Shown: positions 27,713-36,995, counted from the stretch's first letter. The stretch is DNA of 64,000 nucleotides from Aquimarina sp. Aq78 (GCF_900299525.1 NZ_OMKA01000007.1:108198-172197), one strand, 5' to 3'. Numbers and translations: made by a program. The notes: generated by a model not told the origin, from the letters alone.

Positions 27713-28558
27713 ATGAAAAAAATATTTCTATTGTTTTTGATTCCTCTACTATCGTTCTCACAAGATGATTTACTTCAGGAAATTGATACTAAAAAAGATA
27801 ACAATCAATATGTCAGCGCTGTTTTTAAGGGATTAAAAATTGTTAATTTTGAATCTACTAAACTAGCTGATAAAGGGTTATTTTATTTAGTTGTTTCTCA
27901 TAGATTTGGTTCTGTTGAATCAGGGATTGAAGATTTTTTTGGATTAGACCAAGCCGTTACAAGGCTAAATTTTATTTATGGCATTAGTGATAAGATACAA
28001 GTTGGTATATCCCGTAGTTCATTTCAGAAAACATACGAAGTTTCTCTAAAATACAGATTGTTAAGACAAAAAAAGAGTGGTTTTCCTTTTACTGTAGTGG
28101 GTTATAATAGTGTAACGGTAAATACTGATCTGGATAAAGATAATTTACCCGGCCTTGAGTTTGAGCATCGGTTATCTTATGTATCGCAATTGTTAATCGC
28201 CAGAAAATTTAATAAAAACTTCTCACTACAACTGATGCCAACACTTTTATATGAGAACCTCGTAAAAATTAATGATCAGGATAATACACAATATGCCATA
28301 GGAATCGGCGGTCGACATAAGCTCACCAAGAGGTGGTCTGTCAATATCGATTATGGACTTCATCTTAATAGAGCTAATAACTCACCATTTAAAAACCCTC
28401 TTTCTATAGGATTTGATTTAGAAACCGGTGGACATGTATTTCAGTTACATTTTACCAATGCACAACCTATGAACACAAGTGGATTCCTGAGTCAGGGAAC
28501 AGGTGACTGGAGTGACGGAGATTTTTTCTTTGGATTTAATTTATCAAGAGTATTTTAA
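27713..28558 (+). CDS. DUF5777 outer membrane beta-barrel protein
   Basis: A 281-residue protein with signal peptide ending 'LLSFSQ' and an all-beta barrel pattern ending in the aromatic 'FGFNLSRVF'. The DUF5777 signature is 'FYLVVSHRFGSVESGIEDFF', followed by 'YGISDKIQVGISRS' and 'RHKLTKRWSVNIDYGLHL'. It is the last main gene of the cytochrome-YceI-OB operon. Its consistent association with small cytochromes suggests a redox or surface role, which is an inference. Confidence 0.9.
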   Translation: MKKIFLLFLIPLLSFSQDDLLQEIDTKKDNNQYVSAVFKGLKIVNFESTKLADKGLFYLVVSHRFGSVESGIEDFFGLDQAVTRLNFIYGISDKIQVGISRSSFQKTYEVSLKYRLLRQKKSGFPFTVVGYNSVTVNTDLDKDNLPGLEFEHRLSYVSQLLIARKFNKNFSLQLMPTLLYENLVKINDQDNTQYAIGIGGRHKLTKRWSVNIDYGLHLNRANNSPFKNPLSIGFDLETGGHVFQLHFTNAQPMNTSGFLSQGTGDWSDGDFFFGFNLSRVF

Positions 28559-28568
28559 TACAATTGTT

Positions 28569-28862
28569 ATGGTGTTTAGAAATACAATCCCTATTCAAAA
28601 TCTAAAATGTAATAATTGCGCTATAGCCCTAAAAAAGGAAATATTGCAGATTCAAAATATTTCGAATGTGTATATCCATAGTGATTATTCTCATATTTCT
28701 TTTAATCATACTTCGGTCAATGATTTATCGAATATTGAAAATATGTTGACTCTTTTAGGGTTTCCGCCTGTAGGCGAAAAAATCAAAAAAAAGAATAATG
28801 CAGGATATTATTGTAATGATCAATCCAGAAATTATTGCGTCTTCGAAAAAATTAGTGCATAA
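28569..28862 (+). CDS. Small HMA-like (heavy-metal-associated) protein
   Basis: A 97-residue protein. ATG 28569 is taken, since the in-frame start at 28503 lies inside the DUF5777 gene. It shows a ferredoxin-like HMA pattern with the metal site 'LKCNNCAIALKKEI' (C14, C17) and a typical 'ISNVYIHSDYSHISFNHTSV' strand pair. A divergent C-terminus has two more Cys ('GYYCNDQ', 'RNYCVFE'). Such proteins carry copper(I) or related metals. It starts 10 bases after DUF5777 and is likely in the same operon, which would link it to the cytochrome. Confidence 0.68.
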   Translation: MVFRNTIPIQNLKCNNCAIALKKEILQIQNISNVYIHSDYSHISFNHTSVNDLSNIENMLTLLGFPPVGEKIKKKNNAGYYCNDQSRNYCVFEKISA

Positions 28863-28939
28863 ATCTCTAACCCAGGTTATGAAATAACTCGATTTTTCTC
28901 CATTACTACAAAGAGTAGTTCTACTTCAGGTTTTTAATT

Positions 28940-29632
28940 TTATTCATAAAAAACGGTCATCTCATCCAATCCTTTTCTTTTTAGATCCGGCACATAGGTA
29001 GGAAACTTGGGATAGCCAACTGGGAGTAATAAAAAAGCTCTTTCATTAGCTGGTCTTTTAAGGATATTTGTCAAAAAATTCATAGGGCTTGGGGTATGGG
29101 TCAATGTCACCAATCCAGCATTATGAATTGCAGAGATTAACATTCCGCACGCAATCCCTATAGATTCATTCACATAATAGTTATTATGCTTATCACCATT
29201 TTCTTCGAATTCATATGCTTTTTTGAATGCAATGATCAACCAGGGAGCTACTTCTAAAAAAGGTTTATTCATATCGGTAGCTAATGGTTCGAGATCTTTT
29301 TTCCAACGCTCACTCATCCTGTTCTCATAGTTCGTTTTTTCTTCGATTTCTGCTTCTTTACGGATTTGAGTTTTTAATGCAGGGTTAGAAATGGCACAAA
29401 ATGTCCAAGGTTGTTTATGAGCCCCAGATGGAGCAGTAGAAGCACTTTTGATAAGATTCTCAATAACCTCTTTTGGAACGTGTTTGTCAGAAAAATCTCT
29501 AACAGATCTCCTTTTATCCAACCAATCATAAAATGATTTACTTTTTAAAACTAACTCTTCTTCAGAGAAAACATCAGATTGGTAAGAAACATGGTTATAT
29601 CCATTGATGGTAATACTACTTGGTGATTCCAT
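28940..29632 (-). CDS. Iodotyrosine deiodinase-like nitroreductase-family flavoprotein
   Basis: A 230-residue FMN enzyme of the nitroreductase fold, closest to iodotyrosine deiodinase (IYD). 'RRSVRDFSDKHVPKEVIENL' and 'STAPSGAHKQPW' bind FMN. The three residues that contact halotyrosine in mammalian IYD (Glu, Tyr, Lys spaced 4 and 21 apart) appear as E98, Y102 and K123 with identical spacing. The C-terminal blocks 'SIACGMLISAIHNAGLVT', 'LLPVGYP' and 'VPDLKRKGL' also match. Reductive dehalogenation of halogenated tyrosines is the expected reaction. An FAD monooxygenase follows upstream in the same strand. Confidence 0.88.
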   Translation of the reverse strand: MESPSSITINGYNHVSYQSDVFSEEELVLKSKSFYDWLDKRRSVRDFSDKHVPKEVIENLIKSASTAPSGAHKQPWTFCAISNPALKTQIRKEAEIEEKTNYENRMSERWKKDLEPLATDMNKPFLEVAPWLIIAFKKAYEFEENGDKHNNYYVNESIGIACGMLISAIHNAGLVTLTHTPSPMNFLTNILKRPANERAFLLLPVGYPKFPTYVPDLKRKGLDEMTVFYE

Positions 29633-29703
29633 TTTTATAGTTTTGTATTATCGTTAATTATTACTTCAATATTCTTATCCTGCATTTATATTGCTATATA
29701 AAG

Positions 29704-30846
29704 TTAACATACTTTTTCTAATTGATACATTTCATTCATTTTTTTCTGAATCAGGTTTTTTGGAATACTTTTTAGTATAAAATTCCTCATTCCTTTTCCG
29801 TATTTCCAATGTGCCATTTTTCCTGTAGCCCAGGATTGTTTTACTATTGTATTTACTTTTTGTTTTCGTTTTTCCTGAAATAGCTTGAAAACATTGGCAT
29901 TGTTTTCATTTTTAATGAGGTTACTCAAATAATAAGCATCTTCGATAGCTTGTGCTCCTCCCTGCCCCATATTTGGAGTTGTGGCATGACCTGCATCTCC
30001 AATTAGACAAATATTGTTTTTATACCAATGATTAAGTGGTATTAAATCACTGATATCATTTCTTACTATTTTATCTTGAGATGTAGCTGCGATGAGTTCT
30101 TTGACTAATGGATGAAAATTAGCGTATGTTTTCAACAGTTTATCTTTTATCAATGTATCATCGTCTTTTTGATTTGGCTTGCTTAATGAGACAGCAAACC
30201 AATACACTTTATCTTTGGCTACTTTTGAGACTCCAAATCGAATTTGATTCCCCCATAGTTCTATTCCTCTGTGCTCAAAATCAGCACTCATCGTATAATC
30301 GGCGATACCTCTCCAACAGGTCTGGCCAGAATATCTTGTTTTGCTTGATGGAAAAAGCTGATTTCGTATTTTAGAATTAATCCCATCGGCACCAATTAAA
30401 AAATCAGTTTCGACTTTAGAATTATCATTAAAAGTAACCTGGATTCGCCCCTGCTCTGCTTCTTTAAATTCTTTAAACGATTTTCCTAGATGGATTTTTT
30501 CTTTTGGAACTTGTTGAAGCAGTAATTTTTGAAGTTCTGCTCTATGAATAGCGATGGTAGAATACCCAAATTTGTCTTTTACATCATGTTGAAAACTATC
30601 TGATAAAGGCGACAGATCAGATGTACCTACGGTTACTCTATCGATAGAATTTCCTTTTGCCACAACATCTTCTAGTATCCCAAGCCATTCGAACACCTGC
30701 AAAGCGTTTGGAGCGAGCCAAATCCCTGCCCCTACTTCATTTAACTCAGGAGCTTTTTCGAATATCTGATACTCTATCCCACATTTTTCAAAAGCTAAAG
30801 CTGTGGTTAATCCTCCGATTCCTGCTCCTACTATTGTATATAACAT
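29704..30846 (-). CDS. FAD-dependent monooxygenase (PHBH-type)
   Basis: A 380-residue class A flavoprotein monooxygenase. It has the N-terminal 'YTIVGAGIGGLTTALAFEK' Rossmann motif, a central 'DFLIGADGINSKIR' (DG motif), and 'NICLIGDAGHATTPNMGQG' (GD motif). Members hydroxylate aromatic or other activated carbons, including salicylate, kynurenine, zeaxanthin and tetracycline, so substrate cannot be assigned. It is 71 bases upstream of the IYD-like gene on the same strand and may be co-transcribed, which would put two flavoproteins for aromatic substrates together. Confidence 0.88.
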   Translation of the reverse strand: MLYTIVGAGIGGLTTALAFEKCGIEYQIFEKAPELNEVGAGIWLAPNALQVFEWLGILEDVVAKGNSIDRVTVGTSDLSPLSDSFQHDVKDKFGYSTIAIHRAELQKLLLQQVPKEKIHLGKSFKEFKEAEQGRIQVTFNDNSKVETDFLIGADGINSKIRNQLFPSSKTRYSGQTCWRGIADYTMSADFEHRGIELWGNQIRFGVSKVAKDKVYWFAVSLSKPNQKDDDTLIKDKLLKTYANFHPLVKELIAATSQDKIVRNDISDLIPLNHWYKNNICLIGDAGHATTPNMGQGGAQAIEDAYYLSNLIKNENNANVFKLFQEKRKQKVNTIVKQSWATGKMAHWKYGKGMRNFILKSIPKNLIQKKMNEMYQLEKVC

Positions 30847-31148
30847 ATCTCGTTTTTATATTAAAAATTTAAAGACTTTACTACATACAGAATAGAAAAC
30901 TATGCCCTATATCTTAATCAAGAATAGGTTGTACCAAAATCTTTATTTATGGATTCTAAATTTACTCATTTTACAGCAGTTAAATCAAAGAATTCACAAT
31001 GTTTTGTTTAGTGATTATACCGTTATTTTGTTGACAGGGATATAAAAAAGTTCTCTTCATTAAAGGGAGACAAAGTATCCTAAATACATGACCTATCTCT
31101 GCACAATCTACTTTGTGCAAGCACCCTCTTGTACAGATGTAAGTAGAC
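30847..31148. other. Gene-free gap
   Basis: Apart from a 7-base inverted repeat (31100-31106 with 31113-31119, TGCACAA/TTGTGCA) nothing is seen. It lies between the FAD monooxygenase promoter region and the 3' end of the hexosaminidase. Confidence 0.4.
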
Positions 31149-33137
31149 TCAGTTCATTACCGAATTTTGAATAAGTGTTATATTTTTAATTTTTCCACAA
31201 AAGGTTTTTCCGTTTGGAGCACCTATGTAATCAACTGGACATAGCATTTGTATATTTTCGCTGCCGATAAATTGATTCTCCACATACAAACTTGTCTTTC
31301 CTTGTTCTCCTACTATTTTTATTTTGACCATTTGGTTCATAGGGATTTGATAGTCAAAAATAATAACTTGTGGTCTATGAGAAGTCAAAGGGGTTTTTCC
31401 TGCAGTTTGGTTAGCTCTTACTATAGCCAACCCACGTTTCGTAGTTGTTTTTTTATCTTTTTTAAATTCAAATTCCAAATCTGAATAAATAGTCGCTAAT
31501 TCGGAAGAAAAAAGCACATCTTCTTTTGTGCCTTCTTTCGTTTTTTCAACAGTTAACTCCAATGTCCAAGGATACTCAACATTTTTAATTTCTTTTCCAA
31601 TAGAGGTATTTTCTTTTTCTGTTAAATTGATACTTTCTTTATTGAGGTAAATTTCTTTTTTATTGGTAAAATTACGCTCCAATACTTTTGTCATTGGAAT
31701 GCTTGTTAACTTTTCAAGTTGTTGATTATATTCATTAAAAGGAAGCTGGGATTTTGTGCCCCACATTTTTTCAGAGAAAATAAGAATAGAAGGTGTACAT
31801 AATCTTGCAATTTCAGAAATTGAAAAGCCTGTTGGTCCAAAATCATTCCAAATATGCATTTTACTCCCTAATAGTCCTTGGCTTTGCTTAGCCAGATTTT
31901 GTTCTGTTTTGTCACTAAAAATCTCGGGAGTCCATTTTTTATATACAAATTCATTATCCACGCCATAATAAGGTGCGCCAGGCACTATATACGTATAATA
32001 ATGAGTAGAATTAATGAATTGATAACCACGTTTTGATTTATCTTTCGCATCACTTGTTTCCCACATATCAATAATAATATCTTTATCAATTTTTGTATCT
32101 CCTGGCATATGTTCAAAACCTGACCAGATACGCGCGACTTTATCATTTTTCTTAACAATCTTATTGAAATGGTTGACGTATTTTCTAAAGGTATTCCCAA
32201 TATGAATTTTTAAAGAATCATCTTTGATACTATTAATACGATACTCGTCTGTACCCAAATGAAAATCAGGGGCATCAAAGTAAGGGATTACTTCCTCCAA
32301 AATCTCTTCCATAAAAACATAAGTGTCTGGATTGGTAATATCTAGATAGTTAGGACTTAACCATTTGCTTTTAAGATCAGGTCTAATATTAGTGAAGGCT
32401 AATGAATGTCCTGGAGAGTCAATTTCTGGAGTAATCGTAATCCCATAGGAATGTGCAAAATCTTGAAGATCTCTTATTTGCTCCCAAGAATAATATCCAT
32501 CTTTAGCTGTAAGTTCTGGATAGTGTTTGCTTTCTAAACGATAAGCACTATATCCTCCCCATGAGTTGTCACTTAGGTGCAAATGCAGTTCGTTCATCTT
32601 TACCCATGCCATTATTCTAATAAAATCTTTTAATTCTTCAATTGTAAAAAACTTTCGGGCAACATCAATTAATAACATCCTCTTCTCGTATACAGGGAAA
32701 TCTTCAATAATTCCTCTTGGTACAGTGTTTTTGTATTGATCCTGAGAAAGTAATTGCAATACGGTTCTAGAAGCATACACTAGAGCACTATAAGATGAAG
32801 CTTTTACTATGGTTTGTTGTCCAAGAGTAATTTTATAAGCATCTTTATGTTCATTAATAGGCACATAATTAGTATCAAAGAAAATAGAAAGAGGTTCCTT
32901 ATTACCAGATGTACCGAATTTTGTAGTAAGACTTTTAAGCTCTTCCTTAAATCGGTTCAGAAAAATTTGTTCTTTCGTTAGCGTTCCTTCACTCCAGTTT
33001 ACCGTTATTGAATTAAATCTTATCTCTTCTGCTAAATATTCCCATTTTTGGACAGCTGGCACAACATTTAATCGTTGTTGGGCAGAAATTGGAAATAGAA
33101 TAATTATTAAGAGTATAGTTAGTATCGTTTTTATCAT
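31149..33137 (-). CDS. Secreted beta-N-acetylhexosaminidase (GH20)
   Basis: A 662-residue secreted GH20 enzyme with a signal peptide ending 'FPISAQ'. A GH20b-type N-terminal domain (about 25-140) precedes the catalytic barrel (about 150-460), which contains 'LHLHLSDNSWGG', 'GITITPEIDSPGHS' and the Asp-Glu catalytic pair D297-E298 in 'FHLGTDEYR'. The usual HxGGDE reads HLGTDE, as in some divergent GH20 members. A C-terminal region of about 150 residues looks like a lectin-type beta-sandwich. It releases terminal GlcNAc/GalNAc from chitooligosaccharides or glycans. No other chitin genes are nearby. Confidence 0.9.
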   Translation of the reverse strand: MIKTILTILLIIILFPISAQQRLNVVPAVQKWEYLAEEIRFNSITVNWSEGTLTKEQIFLNRFKEELKSLTTKFGTSGNKEPLSIFFDTNYVPINEHKDAYKITLGQQTIVKASSYSALVYASRTVLQLLSQDQYKNTVPRGIIEDFPVYEKRMLLIDVARKFFTIEELKDFIRIMAWVKMNELHLHLSDNSWGGYSAYRLESKHYPELTAKDGYYSWEQIRDLQDFAHSYGITITPEIDSPGHSLAFTNIRPDLKSKWLSPNYLDITNPDTYVFMEEILEEVIPYFDAPDFHLGTDEYRINSIKDDSLKIHIGNTFRKYVNHFNKIVKKNDKVARIWSGFEHMPGDTKIDKDIIIDMWETSDAKDKSKRGYQFINSTHYYTYIVPGAPYYGVDNEFVYKKWTPEIFSDKTEQNLAKQSQGLLGSKMHIWNDFGPTGFSISEIARLCTPSILIFSEKMWGTKSQLPFNEYNQQLEKLTSIPMTKVLERNFTNKKEIYLNKESINLTEKENTSIGKEIKNVEYPWTLELTVEKTKEGTKEDVLFSSELATIYSDLEFEFKKDKKTTTKRGLAIVRANQTAGKTPLTSHRPQVIIFDYQIPMNQMVKIKIVGEQGKTSLYVENQFIGSENIQMLCPVDYIGAPNGKTFCGKIKNITLIQNSVMN

Positions 33138-33175
33138 TTCGTTGGTACTTTTTAGATATCACCAAGTGCAAAAAT

Positions 33176-33253
33176 GGGGATAACATCCTCACTTACATTA
33201 TTTTGCGTTGTGACAGGGAAGATAGGTTATGTAATCTAACAAATGTTGTGCTG
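33176..33253 (-). repeat. attC-like site 10 (degenerate, distal end)
   Basis: Imperfect inverted-repeat element between the GH20 gene and the GNAT gene. Its minus-strand ends are CAGCACAAC (33253-33245) and GTTATCCCC (33184-33176). Neither neighbour shows matching cognate ends, so this may be the decayed boundary of the array. Confidence 0.45.
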
Positions 33254-33255
33254 TT

Positions 33256-33699
33256 TTATTTTAATTCCATTAGTACTCGTTGTGAATTACCTCCGTAATA
33301 GTTTGAATCATTTTTAATAATCTCGAACCCTATTTTTTTATAAAAATCAACTGCAGGACTATCTGGTTCGGTGGTCAAAACAATACTGTTAATATCCAAC
33401 TCATTAATTTTTTTAATAACGGTCGAAATTAATTTTAAACCTATTCCTTGTTTTCTAAATTTCTTTTCAGTTGCCAGAGCGAGTATCCAGCCAACTTTCT
33501 CTTTAGGATTAATTCCTCCAAGAACATATCCTGCTATTTCCTTTTCTTCATTTTCGGCAACAAGAAAATAATCTGAAAATAAATCATAATACTGTCTAAT
33601 TACAAATAAAGGATAGTTCATTGGGGAAAATACATTTTCCTCAATTTTGTAAATTCTCTCCAGTTCACTTAATGTTACCGGTCTTATCGATATTTTCAT
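33256..33699 (-). CDS. GNAT-family acetyltransferase (cassette gene)
   Basis: A 147-residue GNAT protein. ATG 33699 overlaps the stop of the small membrane gene upstream (ATGA), so they are translated together in one cassette; a longer N-terminus to 33762 would be Lys-rich and non-homologous. Motif A is 'LALATEKKFRKQGIGLKLIS' with the QGIGxxL loop, followed by 'VLTTEPDSPAVDFYKKIGFE'. This resembles the ribosomal-protein S18-alanine (RimI-like) group. The substrate is unknown. Confidence 0.82.
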   Translation of the reverse strand: MKISIRPVTLSELERIYKIEENVFSPMNYPLFVIRQYYDLFSDYFLVAENEEKEIAGYVLGGINPKEKVGWILALATEKKFRKQGIGLKLISTVIKKINELDINSIVLTTEPDSPAVDFYKKIGFEIIKNDSNYYGGNSQRVLMELK

Positions 33700-33911
33700 T
33701 TTGCTTTTCTTTCTGAGTTTTTTCTTTTGAGGTTCTCTTTTTGCATCAATCCTAATGCCCAAATCGCAAGTCCAAAATATAAAATGATTTCTCTAAATTC
33801 TAGTATTGGATCTAAGAATTCTAAATTCAAGAAGTTGTCGATTAGAAATAAAACTCCTCCGATTGCTAAAACTATAAATCCTATTATCTCTAATATATTT
33901 TGATTTTTCAT
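33696..33911 (-). CDS. Small two-helix membrane protein (cassette gene)
   Basis: A 71-residue protein with two hydrophobic helices ('IIGFIVLAIGGVLFLIDNFL' and 'IILYFGLAIWALGLM') and a basic C-terminus ('KENLKRKNSERKAK'). It has no recognised family. Its stop codon overlaps the start of the GNAT gene by four bases. Both probably form one two-gene cassette. Confidence 0.62.
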   Translation of the reverse strand: MKNQNILEIIGFIVLAIGGVLFLIDNFLNLEFLDPILEFREIILYFGLAIWALGLMQKENLKRKNSERKAK

Positions 33912-33982
33912 TTAGTTGTGTTGTTCTCAATGTTGTTTTTTGTGTATTTGCTAACCTTCTGCGTATAGTGTCGTTTTTATCA
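33912..33982 (-). repeat. attC-like site 9 (degenerate)
   Basis: A short imperfect inverted-repeat spacer, with 'GCGTATAGTGTCGTT' on its gene-3' side resembling the equivalent part of sites 1 and 3. The opposite arm is not well preserved, and the cognate ends do not match exactly. Confidence 0.4.
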
Positions 33983-35404
33983 TTCGAGAATATCTCTAAT
34001 CTCATTTATGAATTTTAATGATTCGGTTTCAATTTGCTTTGTTAAGACACTTGTATTATCAAAATTAAGCTTTTCTACTATTATATGGTCTATAATAGAA
34101 AGACTGCTATCAATTGATTCTGCCAAATGGTATTTATCCCAACTGCTGTCTTTAAATAACTCCCAATATTTCTTCCTAATATTTTTATTTTGACCCGATA
34201 AACAAATTTCAAATCGCATCATCTTATGATTGAATATTATGACAAATTTTAATTTTTGTTTTTTCAATTCCTGAGTAGTCAAAGAAAAATAGGAAAAATC
34301 CATATTCCCTTGATAAATGTTTCCTATTATAAAATCTGAAGCATATTCATTACGGAAATAAGTTCTTAATTCTTTGATGTAATTTATCAATTGACCATAA
34401 TCCTTTTGTATCTGTCCTTCACTGATTTGCTTTCTATAATTGGATAAGTTTCCCTTATTTAATGTCGTATCATTTTTATCAAATTTAATTTTATTACTTT
34501 TTTCAAGAGGGATACATATGTCTACTATAAATTTTTGTTCAGGATGGGTTTTATGATCATTATGGTACACTTCAAAATAATCTCCATCTCTAAAGTTATA
34601 TTCATTCTCTATCACCCATATACAAATACTTTCCCATGCTTTTGAAAAGTCTTTTGCTTTAATTTCATAATGTCCAATAGCATAAATACCTTTTTGGATC
34701 ACAAGTGGTCTGATTTCTCCTTCTGCTTCAATATCCTTATTAATGGTAACGCATGCACTATATCTTACTTTTGAAGTCTGGGTCACATTAGGGTTATCGT
34801 GATACACGGTAATTGCTTTAAAATCAGACACACTCAATACTTCTTTTTTAGTTCCCCATTCCATTAATCTTTGATACATATTACCAATTTTATCAAATTC
34901 TCCAATATGCATTATACCAGCAAGTTTTATCTCATGCAATTCTTTTACCATTATTTGAGCATTCATATCAATCCATTTTTTAATGTTATCAATGCTGCAA
35001 ATGTATTTTTCCATTGTTAGAGGTTCTATACCAATCTTGCTAAGTACACTTATTCCTTCCGATTTAAACGCAGTAGGGCTAATACCATAATATTTTTTAA
35101 ATGACCTTGAAAATGAGCTTTCACTATTAAAACCATAGCCGTAAGCAAGTTCCTTTATAGATTTACTACTATCCACTAACAAGATAGATGCAATACGTTC
35201 TATTCGCTTTCTATTGACGAATTCGTTTAAATTTTCACCTACAATAGCTGAAAATACTCTATGAAAATGATACGATGAATAATTGGCTTTTTCGGATAGC
35301 CGTTCAAGTGATAAATCTGCATCAAGATTCTCTTCAACGAAATCCAATACGTAGTTTATTCGTTTGATATATTCTCTACTTGTCTTGCTTATTTCAGATT
35401 GCAT
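33980..35404 (-). CDS. AraC-type regulator fused to GyrI-like and extra C-terminal domains (cassette gene)
   Basis: A 474-residue protein from ATG 35404, 28 bases after the cassette junction; a longer start at 35494 would lie inside the attC-like element. Domains are an AraC HTH (about 10-105, 'LSLERLSEKANYSSYHFHRV' and 'ELAYGYGFNSESSFSRSFKK'), a GyrI-like effector-binding domain (about 140-305, 'LHEIKLAGIMHIGEFDKIGN' and 'KGIYAIGHYEIKAKDFSKAW'), and a further 120-residue C-terminal domain ('SLTTQELKKQKLKFVIIFNH') that may be a DUF7000-type domain. The last domain is an unusual addition to this regulator class. Ligand and targets are unknown. Confidence 0.78.
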   Translation of the reverse strand: MQSEISKTSREYIKRINYVLDFVEENLDADLSLERLSEKANYSSYHFHRVFSAIVGENLNEFVNRKRIERIASILLVDSSKSIKELAYGYGFNSESSFSRSFKKYYGISPTAFKSEGISVLSKIGIEPLTMEKYICSIDNIKKWIDMNAQIMVKELHEIKLAGIMHIGEFDKIGNMYQRLMEWGTKKEVLSVSDFKAITVYHDNPNVTQTSKVRYSACVTINKDIEAEGEIRPLVIQKGIYAIGHYEIKAKDFSKAWESICIWVIENEYNFRDGDYFEVYHNDHKTHPEQKFIVDICIPLEKSNKIKFDKNDTTLNKGNLSNYRKQISEGQIQKDYGQLINYIKELRTYFRNEYASDFIIGNIYQGNMDFSYFSLTTQELKKQKLKFVIIFNHKMMRFEICLSGQNKNIRKKYWELFKDSSWDKYHLAESIDSSLSIIDHIIVEKLNFDNTSVLTKQIETESLKFINEIRDILE

Positions 35405-35423
35405 TTCTTCACTTGATTTTAAT

Positions 35424-35530
35424 ACAATTAAACACAATGGTTTGTGTATGAAACATAGCATAAATAAGCACGAACCTTTCGACTCAGCACTCATCAGCTA
35501 TCTTTTACATACTATGTCAGGTTTAGTTTT
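35424..35530 (-). repeat. attC-like site 8
   Basis: An inverted-repeat spacer between the AraC fusion and a serine hydrolase. It shares 'CACGAACCTTTCGACTCA' with the corresponding part of site 1. Minus-strand cassette ends are GTTTAATTGT (start of the AraC cassette) and, near the hydrolase stop, a six-of-ten match to its own cassette start. Confidence 0.55.
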
Positions 35531-36995
35531 ATTCCGAAAGTTCATTAATCATTTTTTGGGAATACTCTGATGCCCATTTTTCATTTTCGGTACAATGTTC
35601 AATTGTTTTTTCAAAATATTCTATTGCTTTTTCTATCTTCTTTTCTTGTTGATAGATTACAGCCGTTCCATAATATCCGCCAAAATAGTCCGGATAATCA
35701 CTTTCTAAAACTGAAAACAGTTGTAATGCGTCATTTTTTTTATTAGCATTAATGTAGCTAATTCCGAAATTAAATAGTGCCCCTTTCGATACATTATAAT
35801 TTAGAGTATCTGTTTTTATTTTGTTGTACAAATCAATTCCGTCAGTAATTCCATTCTGGTCTATTTCCTTTTCTAAAACTATCTCAAATGGCATTCTAAA
35901 TTTACTATCTGTAAAATGACTTATTAAAGCTTTTGCTCTATTTGGTAATTCTTGTCCTCTTTTATTTCTATTGGTAAATATTGCTACAGAAATATTCTCA
36001 CTAGGTATTCTAATGACATGACTTCCGAAACCAGTTGATGAACCACCGTGTTGCAAAATCTTAACTCCTTTGTCGTAATTGACTATCCAACCATATCCGT
36101 AGCCATTTTCATTAGATTTTCCGTTTTCATCGTAATTGTAAAAAGCATTATCTAATTCAGTTTGTGAAATCAGTTTATCCGAATACAATACTTTATCCCA
36201 TTTATAATAGTCTAAAACAGATGAATAAACGCCGCCATCTCCTTGAATAGCACTTGTCATACTTTGGTCTTTGGCAATTATCGTAGTGTCTTTAACCACA
36301 TAACCGTAAGCTCGATTTTTAATTTCTTTATCTATTTCAAGAACTCTGGAATTAGTCATATTTAATGGTTGAAATATTTCCTTTTCCATAAACTTTGCAA
36401 ATGACATTCCAGATATTTTTTCAATGACTTGAGCCAAAACAGCATAACCAGTATTACTATATGCATATTTTGTGTTGGGATAGAAATACGTGCTATCGGT
36501 TTTCAAAAGTCCGTTTAATACGTCTTTGTCCAACATTTGTTCTGTTCTGTTTTTCTCGATAAAACGATTGTATTTTACTAAACCAGAACGGTGTGTCAAA
36601 ATATGTTTTATGGTAATATTTTTTCCATATTTAGGGAATTCAGGAAATATATCGGTAAGTTTTGTTTCGTAAGATAGTTTGTTTTGATTTATCAAAATCA
36701 TTATTGCCAATGCTGTAAATTGTTTTGTGACTGAAGCAATTCGATAATTTGTTTTTGGTGTTGCGAGTATTTTACTTTCTAAATCTGCGTATCCATAACT
36801 TTTTGCAAATTCAATTTCTCCATTTTTTATTACAATAATACTTGCGCTTGGTTTACTTCCGCTATAATCTTTAAATAAGTAATCGATAAACTTAATGTCG
36901 AAATTTGAATTTATTTTATTCTCACTAACATTTTTTGATGAATTACATCCTAAAAATAAGATTGAAAAGATTGATATTAATTGAATGTACTTCAT
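35529..36995 (-). CDS. Serine hydrolase lipoprotein with C-terminal TPR region (cassette gene)
   Basis: A 488-residue lipoprotein ('SILFLGC', Cys about 17). The beta-lactamase/class C domain has the nucleophile motif SVTK (S88-K91), Y179-S180-N181 and 'LQHGGSSTGFG' as the third motif. Residues from about 400 form a TPR-like helical tail ('NYDSKGALFNFGISYINANK'-type, then 'IEKAIEYFEKTIEHC'). It is expected to face the periplasm or surface. Peptidase or esterase activity is likely; the true substrate is unknown. It begins 19 bases after a cassette junction. Confidence 0.87.
   Translation of the reverse strand: MKYIQLISIFSILFLGCNSSKNVSENKINSNFDIKFIDYLFKDYSGSKPSASIIVIKNGEIEFAKSYGYADLESKILATPKTNYRIASVTKQFTALAIMILINQNKLSYETKLTDIFPEFPKYGKNITIKHILTHRSGLVKYNRFIEKNRTEQMLDKDVLNGLLKTDSTYFYPNTKYAYSNTGYAVLAQVIEKISGMSFAKFMEKEIFQPLNMTNSRVLEIDKEIKNRAYGYVVKDTTIIAKDQSMTSAIQGDGGVYSSVLDYYKWDKVLYSDKLISQTELDNAFYNYDENGKSNENGYGYGWIVNYDKGVKILQHGGSSTGFGSHVIRIPSENISVAIFTNRNKRGQELPNRAKALISHFTDSKFRMPFEIVLEKEIDQNGITDGIDLYNKIKTDTLNYNVSKGALFNFGISYINANKKNDALQLFSVLESDYPDYFGGYYGTAVIYQQEKKIEKAIEYFEKTIEHCTENEKWASEYSQKMINELSE

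Noticed and set aside
31100..31119. TGCACAA/TTGTGCA inverted repeat as a terminator or operator
   Set aside because: The stem is only seven bases, with no T run and no neighbouring gene end at a fitting distance.
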